A DNA stretch of 64,000 nt from Phenylobacterium sp. (GTDB lineage Bacteria; Pseudomonadota; Alphaproteobacteria; Caulobacterales; Caulobacteraceae), in the NCBI RefSeq assembly GCF_030645195.1, contig NZ_JAUSLW010000198.1, forward strand, positions 62,001-126,000. The letters are read 5' to 3'. This document shows positions 18,161 through 27,215 of this stretch, in pieces. The stretch's first letter is position 1. Each line of letters starts with the position of its first letter. Position numbers and translations under genes: made by a program. The notes under the pieces are model-generated. The model worked only from the letters and a program-made list of their open reading frames with translations, did no database searches and was not told the origin of the DNA.

Positions 18161-19192
18161 TCAGCGGGCGGCCAGGAGGTTGTCGACCTGGGCCTCGATC
18201 GCGGCGCGCTCGCGACGCAGCAGGGCCAGCTCGGTCTCCAGCTCACGGGTGTGGAAGGCGTCGCGGGCCCGGTCCTGCACGGCCTCGTCCAGCTCGGCGC
18301 GGGCCGCCGACAGGGCGCAGGTCACCGGCGAGACGAAGGGGCCCATCTTCGCCTTCAGCTCGGCGATCTGGGCGGCGGCGGCCTCCAGGGGCGCGAGCGG
18401 CGGGTGCGGCCCCACGGCGGCGGCGGCGAACCAGTCGAACACGGTCTTGGCCATCGGCCCCACGGTGGGCACGGCGGCCAGGTCGCCGGTCCCGGCGTTG
18501 TGGCGCAGGTCGCCGGTGAGGAAGGCGTCGATCTCCCGCTCGGCATGCGGGCTCATCCGGGGCAGGGGCGCGCCGTGGGCGGCCTCGATGCGCACCACCT
18601 CGGCCCGCCAGTCGGCGATCAGGCCGTCATAGGAGATGAAGGCCCGGGGCAGGTCGCGGGAATAGAGCTCGGCGGCCAGCATGTAGGCGCACCATAGCAG
18701 CACCGACTTCTCCACGGGGAACCCGTCGCGGCGGGCCAGCGACCCGGCCACGGCCAGGGGGGAACGCACGGGAATCACCACCCGGGCCGGCATGCCCACG
18801 TCCTTCAGCACCGCCCGCCACAGGGGGGCCAGGACCGAGACGCGGGGGTCCTTCAGCAGGGGGAAGCGGGCCTCGCCGAACTCGTCGCGATAGAGGGCGG
18901 TGGCCCGTGCGATCCAGGCGGCCTCGTCGGCCTTGGCCAGCGGGGCGTAGGGCAGGGCGAAGACGTCGTCCCAGGCGCTGCCGCCAGCCCGCAGGCGTTC
19001 ATCGTTGAACAGCGCGATCTTCCAGGGCTCGAAATAGCCCCGCGCGTTGTGCTCGTCGCCGGGCATGACGTTCTGCGGCAGCTCGGCGCCGGCGAGCGCC
19101 AGCAACTGGGTCGCCGCCGAGGTGCCGGACCGGTGCATGCCCAGGACGAGGTAGGCGCCATGCTTGGCCGGTCGGGTTGTCGTTCTCGCCAT
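18161..19192 (-). CDS. Sulfotransferase-like protein with C-terminal coiled region
   Basis: 'YLVLGMHRSGTSAATQLLALAGAELP' (PAPS 5'-phosphosulfate loop-like); ATG at 19192. Confidence 0.72.
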   Translation of the reverse strand: MARTTTRPAKHGAYLVLGMHRSGTSAATQLLALAGAELPQNVMPGDEHNARGYFEPWKIALFNDERLRAGGSAWDDVFALPYAPLAKADEAAWIARATALYRDEFGEARFPLLKDPRVSVLAPLWRAVLKDVGMPARVVIPVRSPLAVAGSLARRDGFPVEKSVLLWCAYMLAAELYSRDLPRAFISYDGLIADWRAEVVRIEAAHGAPLPRMSPHAEREIDAFLTGDLRHNAGTGDLAAVPTVGPMAKTVFDWFAAAAVGPHPPLAPLEAAAAQIAELKAKMGPFVSPVTCALSAARAELDEAVQDRARDAFHTRELETELALLRRERAAIEAQVDNLLAAR

Positions 19193-19324
19193 CGGGCCCC
19201 ACTGGCGCGCCACGAACGCGCGTGAACCCTTGCCTCTATGACCGCCGGCGCGCGCGGGCAAGGGCGCGGTTGATCGGGGCGGGTTTCTGCGGCACAGCTC
19301 ACCGCCTTGGAGAGAGTTCGTCCC

Positions 19325-21229
19325 ATGGCCGCCGCCCTCGATCGCAGCCTGCTGGTGCTGGGTCCGGCTGTGGACGTGGCCTTCTATGGCGCGACCTACC
19401 CGGACCTGGCCGCCACCGGCGTCGACCTCCTGGCCCACTATGCGCAGGCCGGCTGGCGCGAGGGGCGCGATCCCGCGCCCTGGTTCTCCACCACCGGCTA
19501 TCTGGAGCGCTATCCCGACGTCGCCGAGGGCGGCGCCAACCCCCTCTACCACTACCTGGCCATGGGCCGCCGGGAGGGCCGCGAAGCCGTCCCCTCGGTC
19601 CGGGCCCTGGCCTATCTGGAGGCGCGGAAGCTGGCGCGCGACGGCAAGGCCGACGTTCCCGTCACCGCCGCCGACCGGGCGCTGGCGGCCACCGAGTTCG
19701 ATCCGGCCTTCTACCTGTTCAACAATCCCGACGTGGCCGCCGCCGGCCAGGACCCGCTGGACCACTTCCTCCAGCGCGGCTGGAAGGAGGGGCGCGATCC
19801 GTCGCGGGACTTCAGCCTGGCCGACTATCTGGAACTCAATCCCGACGTGGCCGCCGCCGGGGTCCAGCCCTTCGTCCACTACCTCAGCCAGGGACGGCGC
19901 GAGGGCCGCATCGCCGTGCGCCGGCTGGGCTTCCGCCACGACGCGGTGGCCCGGCTGCGGCCCCTGCAGGAGCGGCTGGCCGACTGCGAGGTCTGGGCCC
20001 GCGCCGTCGGCCTCAGCCCCGCGGAGGATCTCGTGGCGGGGCTCGCAGAGTCGCGCTCGGGACGGCGCCACCTGCACATCACCTTCAGCCACGACAACTA
20101 CGCCGCCGTGGTGGGCGGGGTGCAGGCCAGCGTCCAGCGGGAGGCGCAGCGATTCGCCGAACTGGGACGCGACCACCTGCACATCTATCCGGCCTCCCCC
20201 TGGCCCATCGTCGCCACGGGCCTGTCGGGCCCGCCGCTCGGAGTGTTGTGGAACGGCCAGAAGGTGGGCGCCTTCGTCCCGCCGGTGGTGATCGAGGGGC
20301 TGCGGGCGGCCCTGGCGAACTGGCGTGACGGCGAGCGCAGCTTCGCCATCCACTCCATGCTGGGCCATTCCAGCCGCGAGGTGATCGACGTGGTGCGGGT
20401 CGCCGGCGCGCAGGCCGGCTGTTACTGGACCCACGACTTCACCAGCCTCTGCGCGGGGATCCACCTGCTGCGCAACGATGTCGAGGACTGCGGCGCCCCG
20501 CCCCCGAGCAGCCCGGCCTGCGGCATCTGCCTCTATGGCCCCTATCGCGAGCTGCACATCGCCGAGCACACCCGGCTGTTCCGTCACCTGGACCTGACGG
20601 TGGTCTCCCCCTCCCAGGCGGCGATGGACACTTGGCGCGGCGGCTCGGACCTGGACGCCGTCGACGCCCGCGTCCTGCCCCTGGCCCGCCTGGTCCCGAG
20701 CCGCGCGCGCCCGCGCGCGCCGACGCCGGGACCCTTCCGCTTCGCCTTCCCCGGCACGCCATCCCTGCACAAGGGCTGGCCGATCTTCCGCGACCTGGCC
20801 ATCCGGTTCGAGAAGGACCCGCGCTACACCTTCCTGCACCTGGGCAAGACCCCGATGCCAGGCCTGCCCCTGGAGCACCATCCGGTCTCGGCCACCGCCC
20901 GCAAGCCCATGGCCATGCGCGACGCGCTCAGGCGCCTGGAGATCGACGCGGCGATGATCTGGTCCCTGTGCCGCGAGACCTTCTCGCTGACCGCCTATGA
21001 GGCGGCCGCCGCCGGGTCGGCCATCGTCACCGGCCCCGATTCGGGCAATATCGCCGCCTTCACGCGAGAGGGCGGTCATGGCCTGGTCCTGCCTGACGAG
21101 GCGGCCCTGTTTGCGATGTTCGAAAGCGGCGAGATCCTTAAGCTCGCCCGCGCCCGGCGCGCCCCGCCGCTCTATGACCTGGAGTTCAGCAACCTGTCCG
21201 CCGACCTGATCGCGGAGACCGCAGCGTGA
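19325..21229 (+). CDS. Repeat-containing glycosyltransferase-like protein (4 N-terminal repeats plus GT-B-like region)
   Basis: 'FDPAFYLFNNPDVAAAGQDPLDHFLQRGWKEGRDP' repeats; C-terminal 'ETFSLTAYEAAAAGSAIVTGPDSGNIAAF'. Confidence 0.78.
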   Translation: MAAALDRSLLVLGPAVDVAFYGATYPDLAATGVDLLAHYAQAGWREGRDPAPWFSTTGYLERYPDVAEGGANPLYHYLAMGRREGREAVPSVRALAYLEARKLARDGKADVPVTAADRALAATEFDPAFYLFNNPDVAAAGQDPLDHFLQRGWKEGRDPSRDFSLADYLELNPDVAAAGVQPFVHYLSQGRREGRIAVRRLGFRHDAVARLRPLQERLADCEVWARAVGLSPAEDLVAGLAESRSGRRHLHITFSHDNYAAVVGGVQASVQREAQRFAELGRDHLHIYPASPWPIVATGLSGPPLGVLWNGQKVGAFVPPVVIEGLRAALANWRDGERSFAIHSMLGHSSREVIDVVRVAGAQAGCYWTHDFTSLCAGIHLLRNDVEDCGAPPPSSPACGICLYGPYRELHIAEHTRLFRHLDLTVVSPSQAAMDTWRGGSDLDAVDARVLPLARLVPSRARPRAPTPGPFRFAFPGTPSLHKGWPIFRDLAIRFEKDPRYTFLHLGKTPMPGLPLEHHPVSATARKPMAMRDALRRLEIDAAMIWSLCRETFSLTAYEAAAAGSAIVTGPDSGNIAAFTREGGHGLVLPDEAALFAMFESGEILKLARARRAPPLYDLEFSNLSADLIAETAA

Positions 21230-22248
21230 AGGTCGTCTGCTTCTCCAGCTTCACCTTCTCCTATCTGAACCGCGCCCGGGTGCTGTTCCAGACCCTCAAG
21301 GCGCACCAGCCGGACTGGGAGCGGGTGGCCCTGATCACCGACGAGCCGCCCCCGGGCTTCCGCTTCGATCCGGCCACCGAGCCCTTCGACCGGGTGGTCT
21401 ACGCCCAGGACCTGGGAATCCCCGACTTCAAGACCTGGCTGTTCAAGCACGACGTGGTGGAGGTCTGCACCGCGGTGAAAGGCCCCTTCCTGCATCAGGC
21501 GTTGGGCGCCGGCGCCGATGCGGTGGTCTATCTCGATCCCGACACCGCCCTGTTCGCCAGCCTAGCCCCCCTGGAGCAGATGCTGGCTGTCGACGACATC
21601 CTGCTGACCCCCCACCTCATCGACGCCAATGACGAGCTGGAGGCCATCCTCGACAACGACCTCTCGGCCTCGCGCACCGGCATCTTCAACCTGGGCTTCG
21701 TGGCGGTGAAGGCGGGCGGGGAGGGCTCGCGGTTCGGCAAGTGGTGGAACGACCGCCTACTTTCCTTCTGCTACGACGATATCCCCAACGGCCTCTTCGT
21801 CGACCAGCGCTGGTGCGACCACGTCCCGGCCCTGTTCGATCACGTCAAGGTGGTCCGCGACCCCGGCTACAACGTCGCCAGCTGGAACCTCTCCAAGCGC
21901 ACGGTGGCGGTGGGCAAGGATGGGGCGATCACCGTCAACGGCCATCCCTTGCGCTTCTGGCACTTCACCAAGCTCGGCCCCACCGGCGACGCCATGACCA
22001 AGCGCTACGCCGGGGACAACCACGCGGTCTACGAGATCTGGCGCTGGTACAAGGACGAGGTGGCCAAGACCACCGACCCCATCATTCCCGAGCGCTACTG
22101 GGCCTACGAGGCCTACAGCGACGGGGCGAAGATCGCCAAGGCTCACCGCGTGCTCTATCGCGGCCGCCCCGACCTGCAGGCGGCCTTCCCGGACCCCTTC
22201 GAGGCCGGCGGCTACCTGGCCTGGCTGGAGAACGAGGGCCTGGCCTAG
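21226..22248 (+). CDS. Glycosyltransferase-like (nucleotide-diphospho-sugar transferase fold)
   Basis: 340 aa; 'DAVVYLDPDTALFASLAPLEQML...GIFNLGFVAVK'; paralogous to N-terminus of 1655-3514. Confidence 0.75.
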   Translation: MKVVCFSSFTFSYLNRARVLFQTLKAHQPDWERVALITDEPPPGFRFDPATEPFDRVVYAQDLGIPDFKTWLFKHDVVEVCTAVKGPFLHQALGAGADAVVYLDPDTALFASLAPLEQMLAVDDILLTPHLIDANDELEAILDNDLSASRTGIFNLGFVAVKAGGEGSRFGKWWNDRLLSFCYDDIPNGLFVDQRWCDHVPALFDHVKVVRDPGYNVASWNLSKRTVAVGKDGAITVNGHPLRFWHFTKLGPTGDAMTKRYAGDNHAVYEIWRWYKDEVAKTTDPIIPERYWAYEAYSDGAKIAKAHRVLYRGRPDLQAAFPDPFEAGGYLAWLENEGLA

Positions 22249-22259
22249 GCCCCCGACCG

Positions 22260-22378
22260 GGCCACATGTCGGTCGGCGCGGATGGAAGAAAAGGCGTTCA
22301 GCGGCGAGTCGGCGCGGGGCCTTGCCCGGCAAGGATCTGCGGGGCCGCGAGGTGACCGACACGCGCCGACATGTGGCC
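22260..22378. repeat. Intergenic inverted repeat (13-nt perfect arms)
   Basis: GGCCACATGTCGG at 22260-22272 and CCGACATGTGGCC at 22366-22378. Confidence 0.7.
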
Positions 22379-22463
22379 GCCGACGTCCCACGCCAGAGCC
22401 TCGGCTTGCGTGGGCGCCGGCGGTTCCCTACCGTGCCGCTCCCTTTCCGTAGCCGGCTGTTCG

Positions 22464-23327
22464 ATGCGAATCCTCGTCACCATCGCCCACTATTTTTCCG
22501 CCGAGGCGAACCCGCGTCACGCCTCCACCCGCGAGTCGCGCCGCGAGGATCGCAAGCGGGCGGTCGAGGAGGTGATCTGCGCCTATCGCGGTCAGTTCGG
22601 GACTTCCACCACCATGGATGTCGGGACCAAGAGCTTCCAGCCGGGGGTGGGTTCCGACGACGACATCGACATCGTCGCCGTGACCACTCACGAGAAGCAC
22701 CTGCTGGAGCCGGACTTCTGCCGCACCTATGGGGTGAAGGTCGCCAAGCTGGAACTTGAGAACCCCCGCATGCTGGGGTTCAGCGCCCACCAGATCATGG
22801 CCCAGCGGGCCAACCAGTACGATCTCTTCGTGTTCAGCGAGGACGACCTGCGGGTCAATGATCCGAGCTTCTTCTCCAAGCTGGCCTGGTTCAACCAGGC
22901 CTATGGCCAGAAGCGGGTGCTGTCGCCCAACCGCATCGAGTGGAACCGCAAGGCCCCGACCCTGAAGACCTATATCGACGGCGATCTCAATGCGCAGATC
23001 GCCGACCAGATGAACGCCTTCGTCCCCGACGACGACGCCCTCTACGGCGCCCCCCTCGGCCGCCAGATGGTGATGCGTCGGGCCCGCAACCCCCATTCCG
23101 GCTTCTTCGCCCTGACCCGCGACCAGCTGAATTACTGGATGCGGCGGCCCCACTGGATGGACCGCGACGTCAGCTTCATCTCGCCCCTGGAGAGCGCGGC
23201 CACCCTGGGGATCGCCAAGACCTTCTCGATCTACAAGGCCTTTGGCCGCTCGGCGGGCTTCCTCGAGATCGAGCATCTGGATTCGGGATTCTCGAGCCTG
23301 AAGATGCCCGTCATTCCGCCGCTCTAG
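22464..23327 (+). CDS. Hypothetical protein, possibly GT-A-like
   Basis: 287 aa; 'MRILVTIAHYFSAEANPRHASTRESRREDRKRAVEEVI', 'YDLFVFSEDDLRVND'. Confidence 0.65.
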   Translation: MRILVTIAHYFSAEANPRHASTRESRREDRKRAVEEVICAYRGQFGTSTTMDVGTKSFQPGVGSDDDIDIVAVTTHEKHLLEPDFCRTYGVKVAKLELENPRMLGFSAHQIMAQRANQYDLFVFSEDDLRVNDPSFFSKLAWFNQAYGQKRVLSPNRIEWNRKAPTLKTYIDGDLNAQIADQMNAFVPDDDALYGAPLGRQMVMRRARNPHSGFFALTRDQLNYWMRRPHWMDRDVSFISPLESAATLGIAKTFSIYKAFGRSAGFLEIEHLDSGFSSLKMPVIPPL

Positions 23328-23329
23328 CC

Positions 23330-24493
23330 GTGGCGACCTCCGCGACCCCAGGCCAGGACGGCCCCGATCTCCTCGCTAAGGTCGAGACCCTGGCCCTGCG
23401 CCACGCCGCCCTGCGCGAGGAGGTGCAGCGGGCCCAGACCGCCGAGGCCCTGACCCGCTCCCGCCTCAGCCAGGCCCTGGCCCAGGCCCTGGTCGCCAAC
23501 GCGCAGGCCCAGGCCCAGGGGCGGGCGGCCGCGGCGGCCGCCTATCGCGCGGCGGCCGCCCCGAAGATCCGGGCGACGCGCCGCAACCGGATCAAGCGTC
23601 GCCTCGACCGAGTTCTGGCGGGCCTGCGGTCCCTGGGCGGCGCCCTGGTGATCGCCCGTTCTGGCCTCTGGCGCGGCGGCGATCTGCGGGGCATGGCGGC
23701 CTATGCGCGGCGCGGGCCCGACGCCGGCCTCCAGCCGCCGGCGCTCCTGGACCAGGCCTGGTATCTCACCGCCTATCCCGACGTGGCCGCCGGCCGGCTG
23801 GCTCCCCTGGTCCATTATGTGGCCCAGGGCTGGATGGAGGGCCGCGCGCCCCATCCGCTGTTCGACCCAGCCTTCTACAATGCGCGCAACGCCGCCGACC
23901 TAGCGGCCACCGGCCTGTCGCCCCTGGAGCACTTCGTCCACATCGGCGCGGCGCTCGGCCTCGATCCCCACCCCCTGTTCAGCATCGGCCACTATGTCGC
24001 CCAGGCGCCGGAGTTGGCCCAGAGCGGCGAGAACCCTCTGGCCCACTATCTGCGCCAGGGCTGGAAGGACGACCTCGATCCGCATCCCCTGTTCCAGGCC
24101 GCCCGCTACCGCGCCCGCCTGCGGGGCGAGGCGGCGCAGGTTCCGGCCCTGGTCCACTACGTCACCGAGGGCTCGGCCCGGAGCCTGAAGCCGCACCGGC
24201 TGTTCGATCCGGCCTGGTATCGCACCGAGTATCCCGACGTGGCGGCGGGCGGCTTCGAGGCTCTGAGCCACTATGTGGTCGCCGGAGGCCGGGAGGGCCG
24301 CAACCCCGGGCCGTGGTTCGACGTCGGGCGCTACATGGCCCTGCGCGGCGACCAGCTGCGGTCCGATGTCGACCCGCTCACCGACTATCTGCAGGGCGGC
24401 GCCTGGACGGTGGCCGAGCCCCTGGTCGTCGACGGCGTCGATCCGCGCCTGACCCCCCTGGAGCGCTGGGCGTCGCTGTCCGACGAGGGCTAG
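23330..24493 (+). CDS. Repeat-only protein (about 6 tandem PHPLFD-type repeats), no catalytic domain recognised
   Basis: GTG at 23330; coiled N-terminus then 'PHPLFDPAFYNARNAADLAATGLSPLEHFVHIGAALGLDPHPLFSIGHYVAQAPELAQSGENPLAHYLRQGWKDDLDPHPLF...'. Confidence 0.75.
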   Translation: MATSATPGQDGPDLLAKVETLALRHAALREEVQRAQTAEALTRSRLSQALAQALVANAQAQAQGRAAAAAAYRAAAAPKIRATRRNRIKRRLDRVLAGLRSLGGALVIARSGLWRGGDLRGMAAYARRGPDAGLQPPALLDQAWYLTAYPDVAAGRLAPLVHYVAQGWMEGRAPHPLFDPAFYNARNAADLAATGLSPLEHFVHIGAALGLDPHPLFSIGHYVAQAPELAQSGENPLAHYLRQGWKDDLDPHPLFQAARYRARLRGEAAQVPALVHYVTEGSARSLKPHRLFDPAWYRTEYPDVAAGGFEALSHYVVAGGREGRNPGPWFDVGRYMALRGDQLRSDVDPLTDYLQGGAWTVAEPLVVDGVDPRLTPLERWASLSDEG

Positions 24494-25254
24494 AGTCCGA
24501 GGTCCCGCAGCTGGCGCCAGATGTCCCGGTAGTAGTCGGCGACATAGTGGAAGGGGCTCAGGCCCCAGCGATGCCCGACGTCCCCCATCCGCAGGCGGGG
24601 GTCGGCCCGGACCCGAGACGCGCCGGTGAGGGCGGCGAATCGGTCCTGGTAGCTGCGCAGCAGGGCGTTGTGGGCGTCCAGCCGGCCCAGGTTGCCGTCG
24701 AAGATCATCACGTCCTGGTCGAAGTCGTGGGGCTGGCCGGCGCGGTCCAGGTAGCGCTGCGCCCACTGGCTCTCGTGCAGGATGATGCGAGCCTCGCGCA
24801 GGGGCGTCTGGCGCAGGAAGGCGGCCAGCTCGACACAGGCTTCGCCCCAGAGCTGGTCGCACTCGGCCGAGGCCCGCGGCACGATCCGTGCATGGGAAAA
24901 GTCCGGCTGGGTCAGATAGCCGCTGACCTCGAGCTCCCAGCTGTGCGTTACCAGGGTGTCGCGCGCCGCCAGGAGGTCGAAACGTTCGTCGATGAAGTCG
25001 AAGATCACATGGGTGGGACGGTGAGCGATCAGCGCGGCCAGAGACGACTTGCGCAGGTCGGCCCTCACGGCGTTGTTCTGATGCCGCGCCAGGCCCGGCG
25101 GCGGATCGGCCGCGACCTCGACATCGGCCAGGGGCCGGGCGAACAGGCTCGGCAGGCTGGTGCGCGAGATATAGAGCAGGTCCGCGGGCGCTTCGCCCAG
25201 GATCGGCCACAAATCGCGGGTTATGCAGCTGCCGATTATTGCGACCCTGGCCAC
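24490..25254 (-). CDS. DUF6270-like protein
   Basis: GTG at 25254; 'VAIIGSCITRDLWPIL...ILHESQWAQRYLD...FHYVADYYRDIWRQL'. Confidence 0.6.
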   Translation of the reverse strand: MARVAIIGSCITRDLWPILGEAPADLLYISRTSLPSLFARPLADVEVAADPPPGLARHQNNAVRADLRKSSLAALIAHRPTHVIFDFIDERFDLLAARDTLVTHSWELEVSGYLTQPDFSHARIVPRASAECDQLWGEACVELAAFLRQTPLREARIILHESQWAQRYLDRAGQPHDFDQDVMIFDGNLGRLDAHNALLRSYQDRFAALTGASRVRADPRLRMGDVGHRWGLSPFHYVADYYRDIWRQLRDLGL

Positions 25255-25484
25255 CCGGGCACGTCTCCCATCACAACTCTGTCGCCCGCTCCTTACCACA
25301 GCTCGCCCGGTCGCCATCCCGCGTCGGGGGCGGCCGCGCCCGCCCGCCTCGGGCGTGCGGCATTGACATCCCCAAGGGCGCCGATCATCTCTCGCCCGCT
25401 CATGCCGCCCGCTGTCGTGACAGTTGGCGCCCACGATCCGCGCTGCGAACCTTCGCCCGCAAGTAACGAGACGGCCTGGCGCCC

Positions 25485-27215
25485 ATGAAGATCTTCAAGC
25501 TGCTGTCGGCGGACCAGCCGAACAATCCGCTCACGCGGTCGATCCGTGAAGGCTATCCGTCCCTGGCCGTGGCCTTCGTCTTCACGATGGTCTCCAACCT
25601 GCTCTACATGGCCCTGCCGCTCTACACCTTCCAGATCTATGGGCGGGTGATGAGCAGCGGCAGCATCCCCACCCTGCTGGTGATCACCTTCGGCGTCCTG
25701 GCCACCTTCGCGGTCTCCGGCGTCATCGACCACTACCGGTCCAAGGTGCTGATCAACTTCGGCGTGGTGATGGACCAGCGGGTCTCGGGCCACGTCTTCT
25801 CGGCCCTGTTCGACGGCGTTGTGCGCGGCAATCCGGCCATCCGCTCCCAGGCCCTTCGCGACCTCGACTCCTTCCGCCAGATGCTCACCGGCCCCACCTT
25901 CGGCGTGGTCTTCGACCTGCCCTGGATGCCGATCTTCATGATCGTGCTGTGGATCATCGACCCCCTGGTGGGCATGGTGACCCTGCTGGGGGCGGTGGTG
26001 CTGGTGATCCTGACCCTGGCCCAGGACCGCGTGACCCGGCCGATGCTGGGGGAGGCCAACGACGCGGCCCTGCGCAGCTATTCCTTCACCGACGCGGCCC
26101 TGCGCAACAGCGAGGTGGTCCGGGCCATGGGCATGGTGGAGCCGCTGGGCGGCCGCTGGGCGGTCTTCCGCCAGGTCACCATGGACCGCAGCGCCGAGGC
26201 CAGCACCCTGGCCAGCGCCATCTCCAACGTCAGCAAGTTCTGGCGCCAGGGCATCCAGGTGCTGATCATCGCCGTGGGCGCCTATCTGGTGGTCAAGGGC
26301 ACGATCCACATGGCCCTGCTGTTCGCCAACATGATCCTGGCCGCGCGCGCCCTGCAGCCCATCGACCGCCTGGTGGGGTCCTGGGACGGCATGCTCCAGG
26401 GCACCCGGGCCTTCGACCGACTGATGCTGATGTTCGGCGACTACAAGCCCGCCAAGCCGGTCACCGGCCTGCCCCGCGCCACCGGCCGCCTCTCGGTCGA
26501 GGCCGTCAACTTCGTGCCCCCGGGCGGCCAGAGATTCGTGCTCCAGGGAGTCAACTTCAAGATCGAGCCCGGCGAGATGCTGGGCATCATCGGTCCCTCC
26601 GGCGCCGGCAAGTCGACCCTCTCGCGTCTGATGATGGGGATCTGGCAGCCGAGCAACGGCAGCATCCGCCTCGACGGCGCCGACGTCTTCACCTGGGACC
26701 GCCAGGACTTCGGCAGGAACGTCGGCTACCTGCCGCAGGACACCGAGCTGTTCGCCGGCACCATCCGGGACAATATCGCCCGCTTCCAGCCCGGCGTGGA
26801 CGACAGCCATGTGATCACCGCGGCCCAGCTGGCCGGGGTGCATGACCTGATCCTGCGCCTGCCCAAGGGCTATGACACCGACCTCGGGGAGAGCGCCCAC
26901 GTGCTCTCGGCCGGGCAACGCCAGAGGATCGGACTGGCCCGCGCGGTGATGGGCCAGCCCCGCTTCGTCGTGCTCGACGAGCCTAACGCCAGCCTCGACT
27001 CCGAGGGCGAGGACGCCCTGATGTCGACGCTCGACGCGCTCAAGGCCTCCGGCGTCACCATCGTGGTGGTCTCGCACAAGCCCAACCTGTTCCGGGCCGC
27101 CGACAAGATCCTGGTCCTGCGCGAGGGCCGCATGGAGCTGTTCGGCCCGCGCGATCAGGTCATGGCCCGCTTCACCCAGCCGGCCGCCGTACAAGCCATA
27201 GGCGCCGCGCGATGA
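25485..27215 (+). CDS. Type I secretion system permease/ATPase (PrtD/RsaD-like)
   Basis: 'IIGPSGAGKSTLSRLMMGIWQPSNGSIRLDGADV', 'LSAGQRQRIGLARAVMGQPRFVVLDEPNASLD'. Confidence 0.93.
   Translation: MKIFKLLSADQPNNPLTRSIREGYPSLAVAFVFTMVSNLLYMALPLYTFQIYGRVMSSGSIPTLLVITFGVLATFAVSGVIDHYRSKVLINFGVVMDQRVSGHVFSALFDGVVRGNPAIRSQALRDLDSFRQMLTGPTFGVVFDLPWMPIFMIVLWIIDPLVGMVTLLGAVVLVILTLAQDRVTRPMLGEANDAALRSYSFTDAALRNSEVVRAMGMVEPLGGRWAVFRQVTMDRSAEASTLASAISNVSKFWRQGIQVLIIAVGAYLVVKGTIHMALLFANMILAARALQPIDRLVGSWDGMLQGTRAFDRLMLMFGDYKPAKPVTGLPRATGRLSVEAVNFVPPGGQRFVLQGVNFKIEPGEMLGIIGPSGAGKSTLSRLMMGIWQPSNGSIRLDGADVFTWDRQDFGRNVGYLPQDTELFAGTIRDNIARFQPGVDDSHVITAAQLAGVHDLILRLPKGYDTDLGESAHVLSAGQRQRIGLARAVMGQPRFVVLDEPNASLDSEGEDALMSTLDALKASGVTIVVVSHKPNLFRAADKILVLREGRMELFGPRDQVMARFTQPAAVQAIGAAR

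Noticed and set aside
22320-22334. CCTTGCC-C-GGCAAGG near-palindrome as a terminator
   Set aside because: One-nt loop cannot form an RNA hairpin without opening the stem and no T-tract follows; kept only as part of the intergenic repeat finding
25293-27194. 633-aa antisense ORF opposite the T1SS ABC transporter
   Set aside because: Sense frame has clear ABC transporter motifs; antisense product is His/Gln/Gly-rich shadow sequence
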